Shown here piece after piece: positions 9,450-18,600 of a DNA stretch of 40,000 nt. This stretch comes from Prorocentrum cordatum. Its lineage: Eukaryota > Sar > Dinophyceae > Prorocentrales > Prorocentraceae. The stretch is from positions 1 through 40,000 of the forward strand of contig CAUYUJ010015721.1 in the NCBI GenBank assembly GCA_963575745.1. Direction: 5' to 3'. Position 1 is the stretch's first letter. Every line of letters begins with the position of its first letter. Made by a program: the position numbers and the translations under genes. Below the pieces are notes generated by a model. It saw only the letters and a list, made by a program, of their open reading frames with translations. It had not been told where the DNA came from and did no database searches.

Positions 9450-9640
9450 GATCCCTCTTCCTCATTCTCCTCCTCCTCCTCTTCCTCGTCCTCCTCTTCC
9501 TCCTCCTCCTCCTCCTAGTTCCTCCTTCCGCTCCCTTCGCGTCCGCCCCATCCGCCTCCCTTACCCCTTTACTCCCCCTCGCTCGTCCCCCCTTCCTCCT
9601 ACCCTCCCCCTTCCCCTCTCTCTTCCCGTCCTCCCCCTCC
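8815..9640. repeat. CCT array with an embedded (CAT)n tract
   Basis: CCT/CTC units fill 8815-9310 and 9450-9640. Between them, 9311-9448 is almost pure CAT/ATC with one CTT break near 9386. Frames give His, Ile, Ser or, on the reverse strand, Met runs. Not coding. Confidence 0.95.
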
Positions 9641-10050
9641 CTCGCGGCGGGGGAGTGGCCGCAGCCTGCGCAGTGACGAGCAGGTCGACGTGGGCGGGGG
9701 GCGGCGTGCCGCCGCAGCCGTCGTCGTCGTCGTCGCTGCCGCCGCTGTCGTCGTTCGTTGTTCGTCCTCTCCTTGCTCCGTCCTCCTCTTTGCTCCGTCG
9801 TCTGTCCTCTGTCCTCGTCCTCCTCCTCCGCCTCCTCCTCATCCTACTGTTCCCCCTCGTCCTCCTCCTCCTCCTGCTCCTCTTCCTCGTCCTCCTTGTC
9901 CTGATGTTCATGATGACGGTGTTGTGATGACGGTGTTGGTAATGATGTTCACGATGATGATAATAATGCTGTTGAGCATGATGACAATAATACTAATAAT
10001 GATGATGATGATGATGACGATGATGATGGTGGTGATTATGACGATGTGTT
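9641..10050. repeat. Mixed CGT/CCT and GATGAT low-complexity sequence
   Basis: TCGTCG and TCCTCC runs to about 9900, then GATGAT/AATAAT units to about 10045, ending against the stop of the next gene. No gene supported. Confidence 0.85.
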
Positions 10051-10054
10051 TTCA

Positions 10055-11941
10055 TCAGTCATCCTCGAAATAGCAGTGAAGCCATTTGAACAGGACGGAG
10101 TACGCCATTGTGGCTGGATGGCACCCCTCTGCGATGTCCACCATATGGCCGACGAGGTCCTCGTCGGCGTAGCACCACCAGTACCGCGCGTTGCCCGATA
10201 GGACACATTGTATTTCGCATAGGTGTTCCCACAGGTGAAGCTTTGGCGACATGTTCCACAACCGTTCGCCACGATGAAAGGCATCGACCGATAACTGTGC
10301 GTACAACTCTGCAAGTTTCTGCCCCAACCTTGGCAGCTCTGTCGTCGCATCCTCTGAACAAAATTGGGACTCTTGTGACAATATCTCATAGAAGCGGCAC
10401 AGCAGTTCACATATTGCACGCACCCTATTGTCATGCACAGTTCCAGTACCAAACGCACGGACAACTTTCAAAGCATATCCAGCCATGTGTCGAATCGCAG
10501 CGGCTTTTCCTCGGAGTTTTGGCCACGACCCTTGTTTGCGAATATATTCAAGCTTTAGACGGCCTCGTAGGCGACCTGAGCATTTTGTGTCCTTGTACCA
10601 TCTGGCGAGGTCGTCTGCTAATCGTGACACACGGTCTGCGTAGGTGGTGCCGCCGAAGCAACCGCGCAGCACGCAGAATACGAAGAGGGTGTTGCCGATG
10701 ATGTGAGCGGCAACGCCCAGATCGACCGTGTGCAGAACGTCGATCATTATGCACTCCAGTCTCATGCCAATCGCTTGGCTGAGCAGGACAGGAACTGCAA
10801 GACCAGACTCTCCCAAAAATTGCACGTAACCCTCATGGGTCCAAATTGTATTGCGCCAAGGGGCATCAGCATTACAATTTGTCCAAGACAGATGCCTGAT
10901 AGTCGATGATGCACGGCACACGAAACACATTCTTTCGGCAGCGTTCCATTGAGGGAAATAGAAACACTCTTTGAAGAACGCCCAATCGCCCCGGCACTGG
11001 CACAACAAAGCTCGCCACTCTCCTGCTAACTGGCCTCCAGACTGAAGTACTGCTCGACCCCAAGGGTCGTGGGTAGGATGTTTGCCAGTTGATAGCGCAT
11101 TCATTGACCATGCAAGTATTTTGAGTGCACAATCCAAGGAATCTGCAACCATATCATTCTTTCTCAATACTGTGAACACAAAGCGTTTGCGCACTGTCGG
11201 GCCATCACCTAATAACGAGTTCCAACTTATCGTGTACAAAGAGTCTTGTGCCGAGAACGCCCCAGCGTCCGCGTGCATGCCGATCGGAATAGAGCGGGGC
11301 CAACTCGCTTCAGGCAGACACGGATGATGACGCAGGAACGCACTACTTCGCATCCCGATCCAAAATTGGCGACAAGCCCCTGGCGGCCCAGACATTTTCG
11401 CTTTCCATTTTTCAGGGCATTCCGAAAAGAAGCTCGAGAAGAACTTGTGGGGAAGCAGGAAAGGATGCGGGGTCTTCCTGGAGCTGCGCGTCGGTATCTC
11501 AAACCAATCCATTTCGGGTGCCCCACGAGGCAAGCCCAGAGCAGATCGCATAGATCTGAAAATGTTCTGGGCGTGTCGGCCTGCAGTGCCCATGTTGGCC
11601 ATCCTGTCGCAGCCGTCGGCCCCTTGTTTTGCGGCTCCCATCGAGATCTCTTGCACGTCTTTCGAGCTGAGCTTACCTTTCGCCCATCTTGATTTCAAAG
11701 CTCTGTTGAGAGGGAGCCGTGACTCTGCTGAACAACACGAACCTGGAATTGCCACAGTCTCGTCTGATATAGCCTCCAGTATCCTCTGCCGATGCCCACC
11801 GCTCCTGCGGTAGCTGGGATCTGCTTGCAGGTCTGACTCATCGCCTTCGGGGGGCTGTGCATGTTCAGCCAATCGCCTCTTCAAGCCACCGCCATCAACC
11901 GCATGCAACAAAATGTAGAGTAATAAAAAACACCCTGACAT
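10055..11941 (-). CDS. Transposase-like protein (628 aa), dinoflagellate repeated family with Tnp2/CACTA-like motifs
   Basis: A single uninterrupted frame from ATG 11941 to the stop at 10055, with an SL relic 19 bases upstream. The N terminus is hydrophobic (MSGCFLLLYILLHAV). Recognisable blocks: PIGMHADAGAFSAQDSLYTI (about residues 220-240), RFVFTVLRKND, a zinc-type CFVCRA near residue 338, and then MIDVLHTVDLGVAAHIIGNT near residue 400. The C-terminal third has WNMSPKLHLWEHLCE and YADEDLVGHMVDIAEGCHP. An acidic H-A-D-x-G block followed by CxxC and D-x-x-H is the order seen in Tnp2 (CACTA) transposases, whose D-x-x-H carries a catalytic Asp. Similarity to that family is an inference. The gene is intron-free and closely resembles in plan the 697-aa protein at 19858-21951. 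Confidence 0.75.
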   Translation of the reverse strand: MSGCFLLLYILLHAVDGGGLKRRLAEHAQPPEGDESDLQADPSYRRSGGHRQRILEAISDETVAIPGSCCSAESRLPLNRALKSRWAKGKLSSKDVQEISMGAAKQGADGCDRMANMGTAGRHAQNIFRSMRSALGLPRGAPEMDWFEIPTRSSRKTPHPFLLPHKFFSSFFSECPEKWKAKMSGPPGACRQFWIGMRSSAFLRHHPCLPEASWPRSIPIGMHADAGAFSAQDSLYTISWNSLLGDGPTVRKRFVFTVLRKNDMVADSLDCALKILAWSMNALSTGKHPTHDPWGRAVLQSGGQLAGEWRALLCQCRGDWAFFKECFYFPQWNAAERMCFVCRASSTIRHLSWTNCNADAPWRNTIWTHEGYVQFLGESGLAVPVLLSQAIGMRLECIMIDVLHTVDLGVAAHIIGNTLFVFCVLRGCFGGTTYADRVSRLADDLARWYKDTKCSGRLRGRLKLEYIRKQGSWPKLRGKAAAIRHMAGYALKVVRAFGTGTVHDNRVRAICELLCRFYEILSQESQFCSEDATTELPRLGQKLAELYAQLSVDAFHRGERLWNMSPKLHLWEHLCEIQCVLSGNARYWWCYADEDLVGHMVDIAEGCHPATMAYSVLFKWLHCYFEDD

Positions 11942-11959
11942 GTAGAACTTGGCACGAAG

Positions 11960-11980
11960 CTTGAGCCAAAACGGCCACGG
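11960..11980 (-). other. Spliced-leader (DinoSL) relic
   Basis: CTTGAGCCAAAACGGCCACG at 11960-11979 plus one G. It is 19/21 identical to the reverse complement of DinoSL and lies 19 bases 5' of the ATG of the 628-aa gene. Confidence 0.85.
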
Positions 11981-12663
11981 ATCCAGGAGCAGGAGGAGGG
12001 AGGGGGAGGGTAAAGATGATCACGCCATGGGTCTTGTCTCTGTTCGGCTGTGCCCCGTGCGTTTGATATCGGGGTGCAGGTTGCGCGGGGCCTTAGCAGG
12101 GCCGCCGTGCGAGCGAGGAGCGCACTTTATCATGCGCCAGCGAGGTTTCGAAGCATTTCGGAGAAGGCAGAGCGACACTAATTTCGAAGAAGGCTGAGCG
12201 ATACTGAGCTTGAAAGTGGAGGGGAAGGAGGATCAGGAGGAGGTGGACGAGGAGGAGGAAGCGCGGGGAAAGAGGGAAGGGGGCGGAGGACGAGATGAGG
12301 AACATATGAGTGAGAGGAGTGTTCGGGAAGCCCTATTGGCCGTTCTTAGCGCTCGGGGGGTGGCACCTAAGCATTTGGGGATCACGCCGACGATAAATAC
12401 GATGCTATTTTTCAAATGGGTTTGGATCTCGAGCCCCACTCGATCTTTCTCACGACTGCGGCGCCACGTCTTGTTGCGGCTTACCCTACAACGCGCTGGC
12501 GGACCTCGCAGCGTGCAGTGCGTCATCGACTGAACCTCTGGCAACGCGGGGGTAGGAGAAAGACCTTTCACGGACTGGGTAGACTCGGAGAGTTGGCAGA
12601 GGAGGGCGGGCAGTCGAGAGCTCCGTCGCACTGAATACCGAAAAGGCGCGGCTAGCCAACCTC
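11981..12663. other. Intergenic stretch, no supported gene
   Basis: Lies between an SL relic and the stop of the next minus-strand gene. It contains purine-rich GGA patches (11990-12010, 12220-12300). Open frames of 60-130 aa exist on both strands but none has credible codon pattern or motifs. Confidence 0.5.
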
Positions 12664-13647
12664 TCAGCTAGACGTCTTGGCGCGCTTCCTCCTACCTGTG
12701 CCGTCGGGCTGGTAATAGCCGAGCTTCACGGCCCACCCTTTCAGGTCGTCGAACTCTTTGTCGATTGCGTCGATCGTCCCCACCAGCTGGGGGAGGCCAG
12801 CATCGTCTGGCTCGTCCTTGATCATCTTCTCCAAGATTGACACGGTGCGAACGACTTTCTTCAAGGTCTTGGACAGGTCTGTGTCCAAGAAGGCCGCGTA
12901 TTTGTCGGTCTTGGTCTTGGCGCTCACCACCTTTTGGATCTTGTCCAGCTGCGTCTTCTTGTCCTGGTAAGTCCTCAGGAAGATGTCTGGCGTAGACTTA
13001 ATCTCCTCACACCTGCCGCGTAGCACCTCAAGCTCCGACTTCGGCTCAACCTTGATTGGCACCTGAGTGCTCGAGGAGCTTGCCACGCCCATGGTCGAAG
13101 CTTCCGCAATGAGCTCATCGTCGCCATCGGCCATCTCCCTGCTGACACTCGTCATCAGTTTGTTGATGTCGTGCTCGTCCATGGTCTCCCACTCCACGGG
13201 GATCTTCCAGTCGCGATGCTCGAAGTCCTCCTCCTTCTCGCCAAGTCCAGTGATCGGGTCGGGCCTCCAGGTGACCTTGCCAGAAGCCCTCCACGCAGTC
13301 GCCTTTCTCTCACCCATCTCGTCGTTCATCTTCTTCTCCGACCACCAGTAGTGGGTAACGCCCTTGCCCTTGTCGGTGAGCACCTCGCGAGTCGCCACCG
13401 TCTGCTTCTCGCCCTCCTTCGCCTTCGCCTGGTGCGCCATGAACCAGATGAGGTACTTCTCCTTGTCCTGGCCAACCGCGTTCTTCACCTTGGCGTATGG
13501 GTTGTTCTTGAGGAAGTTGGCGAGGCTACCCTCGCGAGAGCGTCTCTCGGCCCTGGACAGCCCATCCAAGAGTTTCTTCGCCTTGTCGACCTCATCGGCA
13601 GAGGGCTTGGTATCGCTGAGCGTCGCGGGCGGGAGTTTCTTCGGCAT
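12664..13647 (-). CDS. Unrecognised charged protein, 327 aa, SL-marked retrogene
   Basis: The start is placed at ATG 13647 (MPKKLPPATLSDTKPSADEV) because the SL relic at 13685-13705 sits just upstream. The longer frame reaching 13902 translates the relic itself and repetitive flank. The protein is rich in Lys and Glu, with helical, probably coiled-coil segments (EVLRGRCEEIKSTPD; TKTDKYAAFLDTDLSKTLKK). A block near residues 110-165 (THYWWSEKKMNDEMGERKA; ITGLGEKEEDFEHRDWKIP) has the aromatic/acidic look of multicopy dinoflagellate hypothetical proteins. The basic C-terminal GRRKRAKTSS could be a nuclear localisation signal. No intron. No function can be assigned. Confidence 0.7.
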   Translation of the reverse strand: MPKKLPPATLSDTKPSADEVDKAKKLLDGLSRAERRSREGSLANFLKNNPYAKVKNAVGQDKEKYLIWFMAHQAKAKEGEKQTVATREVLTDKGKGVTHYWWSEKKMNDEMGERKATAWRASGKVTWRPDPITGLGEKEEDFEHRDWKIPVEWETMDEHDINKLMTSVSREMADGDDELIAEASTMGVASSSSTQVPIKVEPKSELEVLRGRCEEIKSTPDIFLRTYQDKKTQLDKIQKVVSAKTKTDKYAAFLDTDLSKTLKKVVRTVSILEKMIKDEPDDAGLPQLVGTIDAIDKEFDDLKGWAVKLGYYQPDGTGRRKRAKTSS

Positions 13648-13684
13648 CTCGCCCGAAGCTGAATGAGAAGACGCTTGCCCGAAG

Positions 13685-13705
13685 CTTGAGCACAAATGGC
13701 TACGG
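13685..13705 (-). other. Spliced-leader (DinoSL) relic
   Basis: CTTGAGCACAAATGGCTACG plus G, 19/21 to the reverse complement of DinoSL. Ends 37 bases 5' of the ATG at 13647. Confidence 0.85.
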
Positions 13706-13928
13706 GTATTTGGAGGCATTGGTGTTGTGTCAGGGGGAGAGCTGGAGGGGCAGGGGGCAGCTGGAGGAGTTCCAGGGGGCCGAGGGGGAGCCCTGGGTGG
13801 AGGGAGCGGTAGTTGGAGGAGTTCTAGGGGACCGAGGGGAAGCCCTGGGTGGGAGCAGGAGGTCAGCGACGAATCAGTCGTCTCAAGCGTGCAGATCTGC
13901 ACGTCGAATCGGTCTGTTCACATTGCCA

Positions 13929-14106
13929 CCAAGGGGTGTCTGGAAGGGGTGGTGTCAAAAAATGCAAAAATGCAAAAATGTATTTTTGCATTTTTGCATT
14001 TTTGCATTTTTGATCTGAATGATTCTTTTTACAAAAATGCAAAAATGCAAAAATGCATTTTTGCATTTTTGCATTTTTGACGCCACCTCTTCCGGGCACC
14101 CCAAGG
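13929..14106. mobile_element. Foldback (MITE-like) element made of TGCAAAAA/TTTTTGCA palindromes
   Basis: Outer inverted repeats of about 37 bases: the left arm starts CCAAGGGGTGTCTGGAAGGG at 13929, and the right arm ends TCCGGGCACCCCAAGG at 14106. The arms match with about six mismatches. Inside are two palindromes of tandem AAAAATGC and GCATTTTT octamers (about 13955-14010 and 14031-14079), separated by an unrelated 20-base spacer. The whole could fold into one long stem or two stems. A 17-base part of the right arm (CACCTCTTCCGGGCACC) is repeated again at about 14115. Confidence 0.75.
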
Positions 14107-14220
14107 CGAACCTGCACCTCTTCCGGGCACCTTTCATCACTCGACTCTCTCAGGCGCGCCTGATCGCAACTCCCAGCAGGCTGGCCTGAAAATGCGGAGC
14201 GTTCCGATATCTACATGCAC

Positions 14221-14820
14221 TCAGCTCTGCTTCGTGCGCTTGGTAGGCGGAGCGTCCTTGCTGGTGTCCAAAGCCGTGTCCGAGTCGCCGTCTTTGACCT
14301 TGTCAAACTCGCTCTTCAAGGAAGCCCACGTCGCCTTGAAACCTGATACGCTCTGGCAAACATCTCGAACCTCGCCCTCCTCGAAGACGCTGACGGGAAC
14401 CCTGCGAGCCGATACCATGGATACCTTGTTCTCGATGTAGCTCTTCTTGGTGACGGCCTGCTCGATGAAGTCCTCGATGTTGATACGCAGGCCATCCGTG
14501 TAACGATGGTTGGGGATGCGCACGCACCAAGCTGCTGCCACCGTCACCATGTCCTCAATGGCCTTGGCGCAGTCCACCATGTTACCAACAAAATAGTTGT
14601 CGAGCTCGTCGGTGTTGCCACACAGCTGGAGATCGGTCCCGAGCGAGTCGGTAATTTCGATGAAGCTGTCGGCATCTGCTGGTTCGTCGACAATCACTAC
14701 CTCGGAGCTGCTGGCTGCTGAGATGCATGGGTCGGGCCCAACTCTATGCGGGGTGCCGCTGAACGGCACGAACTCTCGGGTACGTGGCATCACGTTCTGA
14801 TGTTGCAATTCGTTGAACAT
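14221..14820 (-). CDS. Unrecognised acidic protein, 199 aa, SL-marked retrogene
   Basis: ATG 14820 (MFNELQHQNVMPRTREFVPF) lies 7 bases from the SL relic at 14828-14851. The frame that continues upstream reads through the relic and a poly-Pro/Ala stretch, so it is not the original start. A second Met 10 codons in (MPRTREF) is an alternative. The middle (NYFVGNMVDCAKAIEDMVTV; EDFIEQAVTKKSYIENKV) looks helical and globular. The C terminus is Ser/Asp-rich and ends in a basic TKRTKQS. No known domain recognised and no intron. Confidence 0.65.
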   Translation of the reverse strand: MFNELQHQNVMPRTREFVPFSGTPHRVGPDPCISAASSSEVVIVDEPADADSFIEITDSLGTDLQLCGNTDELDNYFVGNMVDCAKAIEDMVTVAAAWCVRIPNHRYTDGLRINIEDFIEQAVTKKSYIENKVSMVSARRVPVSVFEEGEVRDVCQSVSGFKATWASLKSEFDKVKDGDSDTALDTSKDAPPTKRTKQS

Positions 14821-14827
14821 CAAACTG

Positions 14828-14851
14828 CTTTGGGCCAAAATGGCGCTACGG
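14828..14851 (-). other. Spliced-leader (DinoSL) relic, degraded
   Basis: The plus strand reads GGGCCAAAATGGCGCTACGG. The DinoSL reverse complement is recognisable with a 2-base insertion inside GGCTACGG and substitutions in the CTTGAG part. Its position directly 5' of ATG 14820 supports it. Confidence 0.65.
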
Positions 14852-15204
14852 GTGGTCGTGCGTCGTTTTTTCGTTGTTGTGTGTTTGCGTGTTTGGAAGG
14901 GATGAAAGACAAGTGACGAGTCACCCACGAGAGAACTTCGAGTGGCACCTGCAGTGTCGGAGCTGGTAGGAGGAGGAGCAGTAGCAGCAGCAGCATCAGT
15001 AGGAGGAGGAGGAGGAACGCCCAAACCTCCCCGTGGTCAAAAAAATGGGTTTGCGAAACAGTGCGGTCGGAACCATTTTCTCAAGTTTTCCGAAGGGAAG
15101 TTGGAGACACCATCAAAAAACATGGTTTTCCGTAAGTTCTCGCAAACCACAGTTTCTTACCACATTGTTGGGTCAAGCGTGGCGCCCAAAGGGCCCTCCT
15201 CCTC

Positions 15205-15340
15205 CACCTCCTCCTCCTCCTTCCCCTCCTCCTCACCCTCCTCCTCCTCCGTCTCCGTCTCCGTCTCCTCCTCTTTCTCCTCCTCCTCCTCCTCCTCCTC
15301 CTCCTCCTCCTCCTCCTCCTCCTCCTCCCCCTCCTCCCCC
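15205..15340. repeat. CCT-type trinucleotide array
   Basis: Nearly pure CTC/CCT units with CGTCTC interruptions at about 15255-15275. Frames give Pro, Ser or Gly runs. Confidence 0.9.
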
Positions 15341-15464
15341 TGCCGTCCTACTTTTCACCAGGAACTGGCCTGCGCCAAAACAATCACCCGAGGCGTTGGA
15401 TTGATCAAGGCGCCGCACTTGGGCGCCCCCCGCGCGGGCGGGAGGAAGAGGCACCTACACCTGG

Positions 15465-15590
15465 GGGTGGGGGCCTGACGGGGGTGGGAGCCTGACGGGG
15501 GGGGAGCCTGACGGAGCCTTGCACCTCCCCATGGGGGTGGGAGCTTGACGGAACCCTGCACCTCCCCCTCCCTCTAGGGGAATGGGGTGT
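15465..15590. repeat. G-rich short tandem repeat
   Basis: Units of GGGGGTGGGAGCCTGACG recur about four times, followed by two CACCTCCCC-containing halves. Strong G runs could form quadruplexes. Confidence 0.7.
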
Positions 15591-15649
15591 CACACAACGG
15601 CTTCGCCCGTCCTCCTACACCCTAGATTGCTCGCGATCGGCCCTGCCGA

Positions 15650-16145
15650 CCGCGACGGAGCAGGATGGACAGGACGGGGGGGAGGATGAGGAGAGGATGA
15701 GGACGAGGAGGGTGAAGCGGATGGAGGAGGAGGAGGAGAGGAGGATGAAAGCGGAACGAGGCGGAGGAGGAGGAGGAGAAAGAGGAGGAAAGGAGAGCGG
15801 GGAGGAAGGGGAGGGAGTAGGAATGATGAGGAGGATGGAGTAGGAGGGAGGTAGGAGAGGAGGAGCAGATCCGCTGCACTTAAGAGCCCCTGAAGTACAG
15901 CGGGCTGCCTTGGCCTCCGGGAGCCCCCCCGAAGGAGGAGCAGATCCGCTGCACTTAAGGGCCCCTTAAGTGCAGCGGGCTGGCTTGGCCTCCGGGAGCC
16001 CCCCCTCGCTGGTCCTAACCTCTCCTCCTCCCCTCTCTCCTTCATCTCCTCCTCCTCCCTGCCTCCTCCCCCTCTCCTCCCCCTCTCCTCCTCCTCCTCC
16101 TCCTCCTCCTCCTCCTCCTTCTCTTCTCCTCCTCCTCCTCCCGTC
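15650..16145. repeat. GGA array and TCC array flanking a duplicated hairpin unit
   Basis: Purine-rich GGA units (15650-15870) and pyrimidine-rich TCC units (16020-16145) flank two tandem copies of a roughly 75-base unit that starts AGGAGGAGCAGATCCGCTGC (about 15859 and 15935). The second unit has a perfect palindrome at 15946-15978 (15-base arms CCGCTGCACTTAAGG, loop GCC). In the first unit the same palindrome has several substitutions. Confidence 0.8.
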
Positions 16146-16425
16146 CTCCTCGCCTTCCGCCTCCCCCCACCCCGTGGGGTCGATGCCTCCTCCCCTCACC
16201 CCTCTCCCTATGATTTCCCCCCTCCCGTCTCCCTCACCTTCCCCATCTGTGGATTTTTCCTCGCGGGGCACATCCCCACCGCTCTGCATCGCATACGGAG
16301 GGTGCTAGCTAACGGCGAACAATCGCAACACCATCAACTATTTGCAACACGTAAGTACAGCCACCAAACGACTGTGTAAGTTGACCAATTCAGATCCAAT
16401 CCACGAGTGTGTAAACCCATTCAGA

Positions 16426-17622
16426 TCAATCGTCAAGGAAGCGCTTGTAATGGGAAGTCCAGCGATGTACCGCTGCACGGCCTGCTTCTCGAGCTCGGTC
16501 TTTGCAAGCGTCCTCAGCCATCTTTGCAGCCCTGCAGCGGTCCATCTCATCGTGGTAGGCCTTGGACCTCACCCTGTTTATCATAGTCTTGGCGCTGGGC
16601 TCACGACCATCCCAATGGTAATACAACCGCTGCTCACCTGATTCCTGCACGTCTGGAGGCGATGCTGGTAGATCTGCGTGTGTGCCACCATCATCAGCAG
16701 CAGCATGACCACCATCAGCAGCAGGACGCTTTGCGCAAGCTGGCCTCCTCATCATTGGGGGCTTCCTTTTCTTGTCCCTGTTCAGCTCGGCGAAGTCAGC
16801 AGGGAGGGGCCCGACGTTGCCTTCTGATAGCCCAGCGGACCCCGACGAATAGACGGCTGCTAAGAACTCCTCGGAGGAAGCTTCCTGAAGCTTGACCGCT
16901 ACTGTTGCCGCCGCAGGTGGTGGTGCCCCCGATGGCGATCCAGAGAACAGATTCCGTTCCAGGTCGTCAAATTCTTCTTGGGTTTCTGCTTTCGGGACGT
17001 CCAATGTCGAATGCGAGGTGGGCGCTTCATCAATGCTAGAGCCAAGAGAAATATGTGGGACCAACTTCCGCTTGATGGGCACCTCTTCTGGCGAGTCTGA
17101 GTCCGAATGCGAGGCATCGCGAGGGACGGGTGCAGCCTGGGGCTCGTCAACCGTGATCTGGATCTTATCTAGCAGCGTCTGAAGTTGCGGGAATGATTTC
17201 GGTGCCTTGTGCGGCGGTTTGGCCCTCAATGATCTCAGTGAGCGCATCTGGCACCGAAGGTTGTCAACCGCTCTTTCAACGTCAACGTATGACCACTCCA
17301 TAGGGGGCTCCTGCTGACGAAGCCATTTGTCCACCTGCACCGCGAAAGGCCGCTGCTTAAGTTGGGCCCCGCGGGTCTCGTCCAGCAAATCAGACAACAA
17401 CGAACGAGATTTCAACATAGAAGCCCAATTCGACGTACTCTCATCCTTGTTTCTCTTTCCGGCATTCCAGAGCTCACGGGGCTTGCACTGCGCCAACGGA
17501 ACATTGTTACTCAACGCCTGAAACACAACTTTGTCGTCCAATTTCAAGCTTTTGCAAGTCGGCATGAATGTGCAGATCACAAAGACGGAGACATATGATC
17601 GCATACGCGATCGGGCAAGCAT
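16426..17622 (-). CDS. Unrecognised protein, about 398 aa, SL-marked retrogene
   Basis: The start is taken as ATG 17622 (MLARSRMRSYVSVFVICTF), just downstream of the SL relic at 17626-17641. ATGs at 17604 and 17565 are alternatives, and the frame further upstream is flank. The N terminus has a short hydrophobic segment (YVSVFVICTF) that might be a signal. The first half has FAVQVDKWLRQQEPPMEWSY, which looks globular. The middle is Ser/Pro/Asp-rich and disordered. A basic patch (KPPMMRRPACAKRPAADGG) resembles the MRRPSAKPRP stretch of the protein at 22173-23636. The C terminus (YYHWDGREPSAKTMINRVRS; EAGRAAVHRW) is charged and helical. No intron. Function unknown. Confidence 0.65.
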   Translation of the reverse strand: MLARSRMRSYVSVFVICTFMPTCKSLKLDDKVVFQALSNNVPLAQCKPRELWNAGKRNKDESTSNWASMLKSRSLLSDLLDETRGAQLKQRPFAVQVDKWLRQQEPPMEWSYVDVERAVDNLRCQMRSLRSLRAKPPHKAPKSFPQLQTLLDKIQITVDEPQAAPVPRDASHSDSDSPEEVPIKRKLVPHISLGSSIDEAPTSHSTLDVPKAETQEEFDDLERNLFSGSPSGAPPPAAATVAVKLQEASSEEFLAAVYSSGSAGLSEGNVGPLPADFAELNRDKKRKPPMMRRPACAKRPAADGGHAAADDGGTHADLPASPPDVQESGEQRLYYHWDGREPSAKTMINRVRSKAYHDEMDRCRAAKMAEDACKDRAREAGRAAVHRWTSHYKRFLDD

Positions 17623-17625
17623 CGT

Positions 17626-17641
17626 GCCAAAACGGCTATGG
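17626..17641 (-). other. Spliced-leader (DinoSL) relic, partial
   Basis: GCCAAAACGGCTATGG matches 14/16 of the corresponding reverse-complement DinoSL positions. The TTGA part has decayed to TCGT. Confidence 0.65.
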
Positions 17642-17702
17642 CTACACGGATGTGGCGGTTGCGTTGGCGTGTGTTTTTGTTGTTTGTCTTTGTTCACCAC
17701 CC

Positions 17703-17851
17703 ACCAAACCACCCCAACCCAACCCGAAGGCTCAGATTTACCCTCGATTTCCAGTGGGGGGGGGTGTCGGGAAACATTGAACAAACACGTCTGGAACCCT
17801 TACCCCCCAACCCGAAATTCGGGTCTTCGAGTTGGGTTGGGGTGGTCTGGT
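17703..17851. repeat. Inverted repeat with 27-base arms beside an SL relic
   Basis: Arms at 17703-17729 (ACCAAACCACCCCAACCC...) and 17825-17851 (...GGGTTGGGGTGGTCTGGT) are complementary with two mismatches. The loop is about 95 bases and contains a small palindrome ACCCGAAATTCGGGT. MITE-like, but no target duplication was recognised. Confidence 0.7.
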
Positions 17852-17989
17852 AGGTAGTCATTTGTCGCCGAACCACCCGCACACACGATTCTAATTATAT
17901 AAAAGGAAGTTCGGCCCTCCCCGTGTCTTCATCCCCCTTTCTCCGAAACACACATCCGTCCTTAAACCCCCTCCTCCAACACCAGTCAC

Positions 17990-18562
17990 CCTCCCCTCCG
18001 CCTCCGCCACCGCATTTGTGGTGGTGAGTGGTGGTGGCGGTGGTCGCCGTGGTGGTGATGGTGGTCGTCGTGGTCGTGGTCGTGGTCGTGGTGTGGGTGG
18101 TGGGTGGTGGGTGGTGGGTGGCGGTGGGTGGTGGGCGGCGGTAGGTGGTGGGTGGTGGTGAGTGGCGTGTAAAAGGCATTGGTGGTGGTGGGCGGTGGCG
18201 TGGTGGTGGTGGTGGTAATGGTGGTTGTGGTGGTGGGTGGGTGGTGTGTGTGTATGTGCACGTGCGTGTGTGATGTGTGGTGTGTGTGTGGCGGTGATTG
18301 TGGTGGCGGTTGTGGCGTGTGCGCGTGCGTGCGTGTGCGTGTGCGCGGGGGCGGGGTGGTTGTGGCAAAGGTTATGGTACGTGTTGGTAATGGCGGTGGC
18401 GGTGATGGTGGCGGAGGGGTTGGTGGTGGTAGCGGGGATGGTGGTGGTGACGGTGGTTGCGGCGTGCCTATGGCGGTGGTGGTAGCGGTGATGTGTGCGG
18501 GGCGGGGGCGAGGTGGGGGTGTGGAGGGAGGGTGGGAGGGGGCGGGAGGGGGGGGAGGGGCG

Positions 18563-18600
<38 letters not shown>

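Noticed and set aside
7560-9640. Poly-Pro, poly-Leu, poly-Ile, poly-Gly/Arg and poly-Met frames
   Set aside because: They come from CCT and CAT trinucleotide arrays; every frame is open on both strands.
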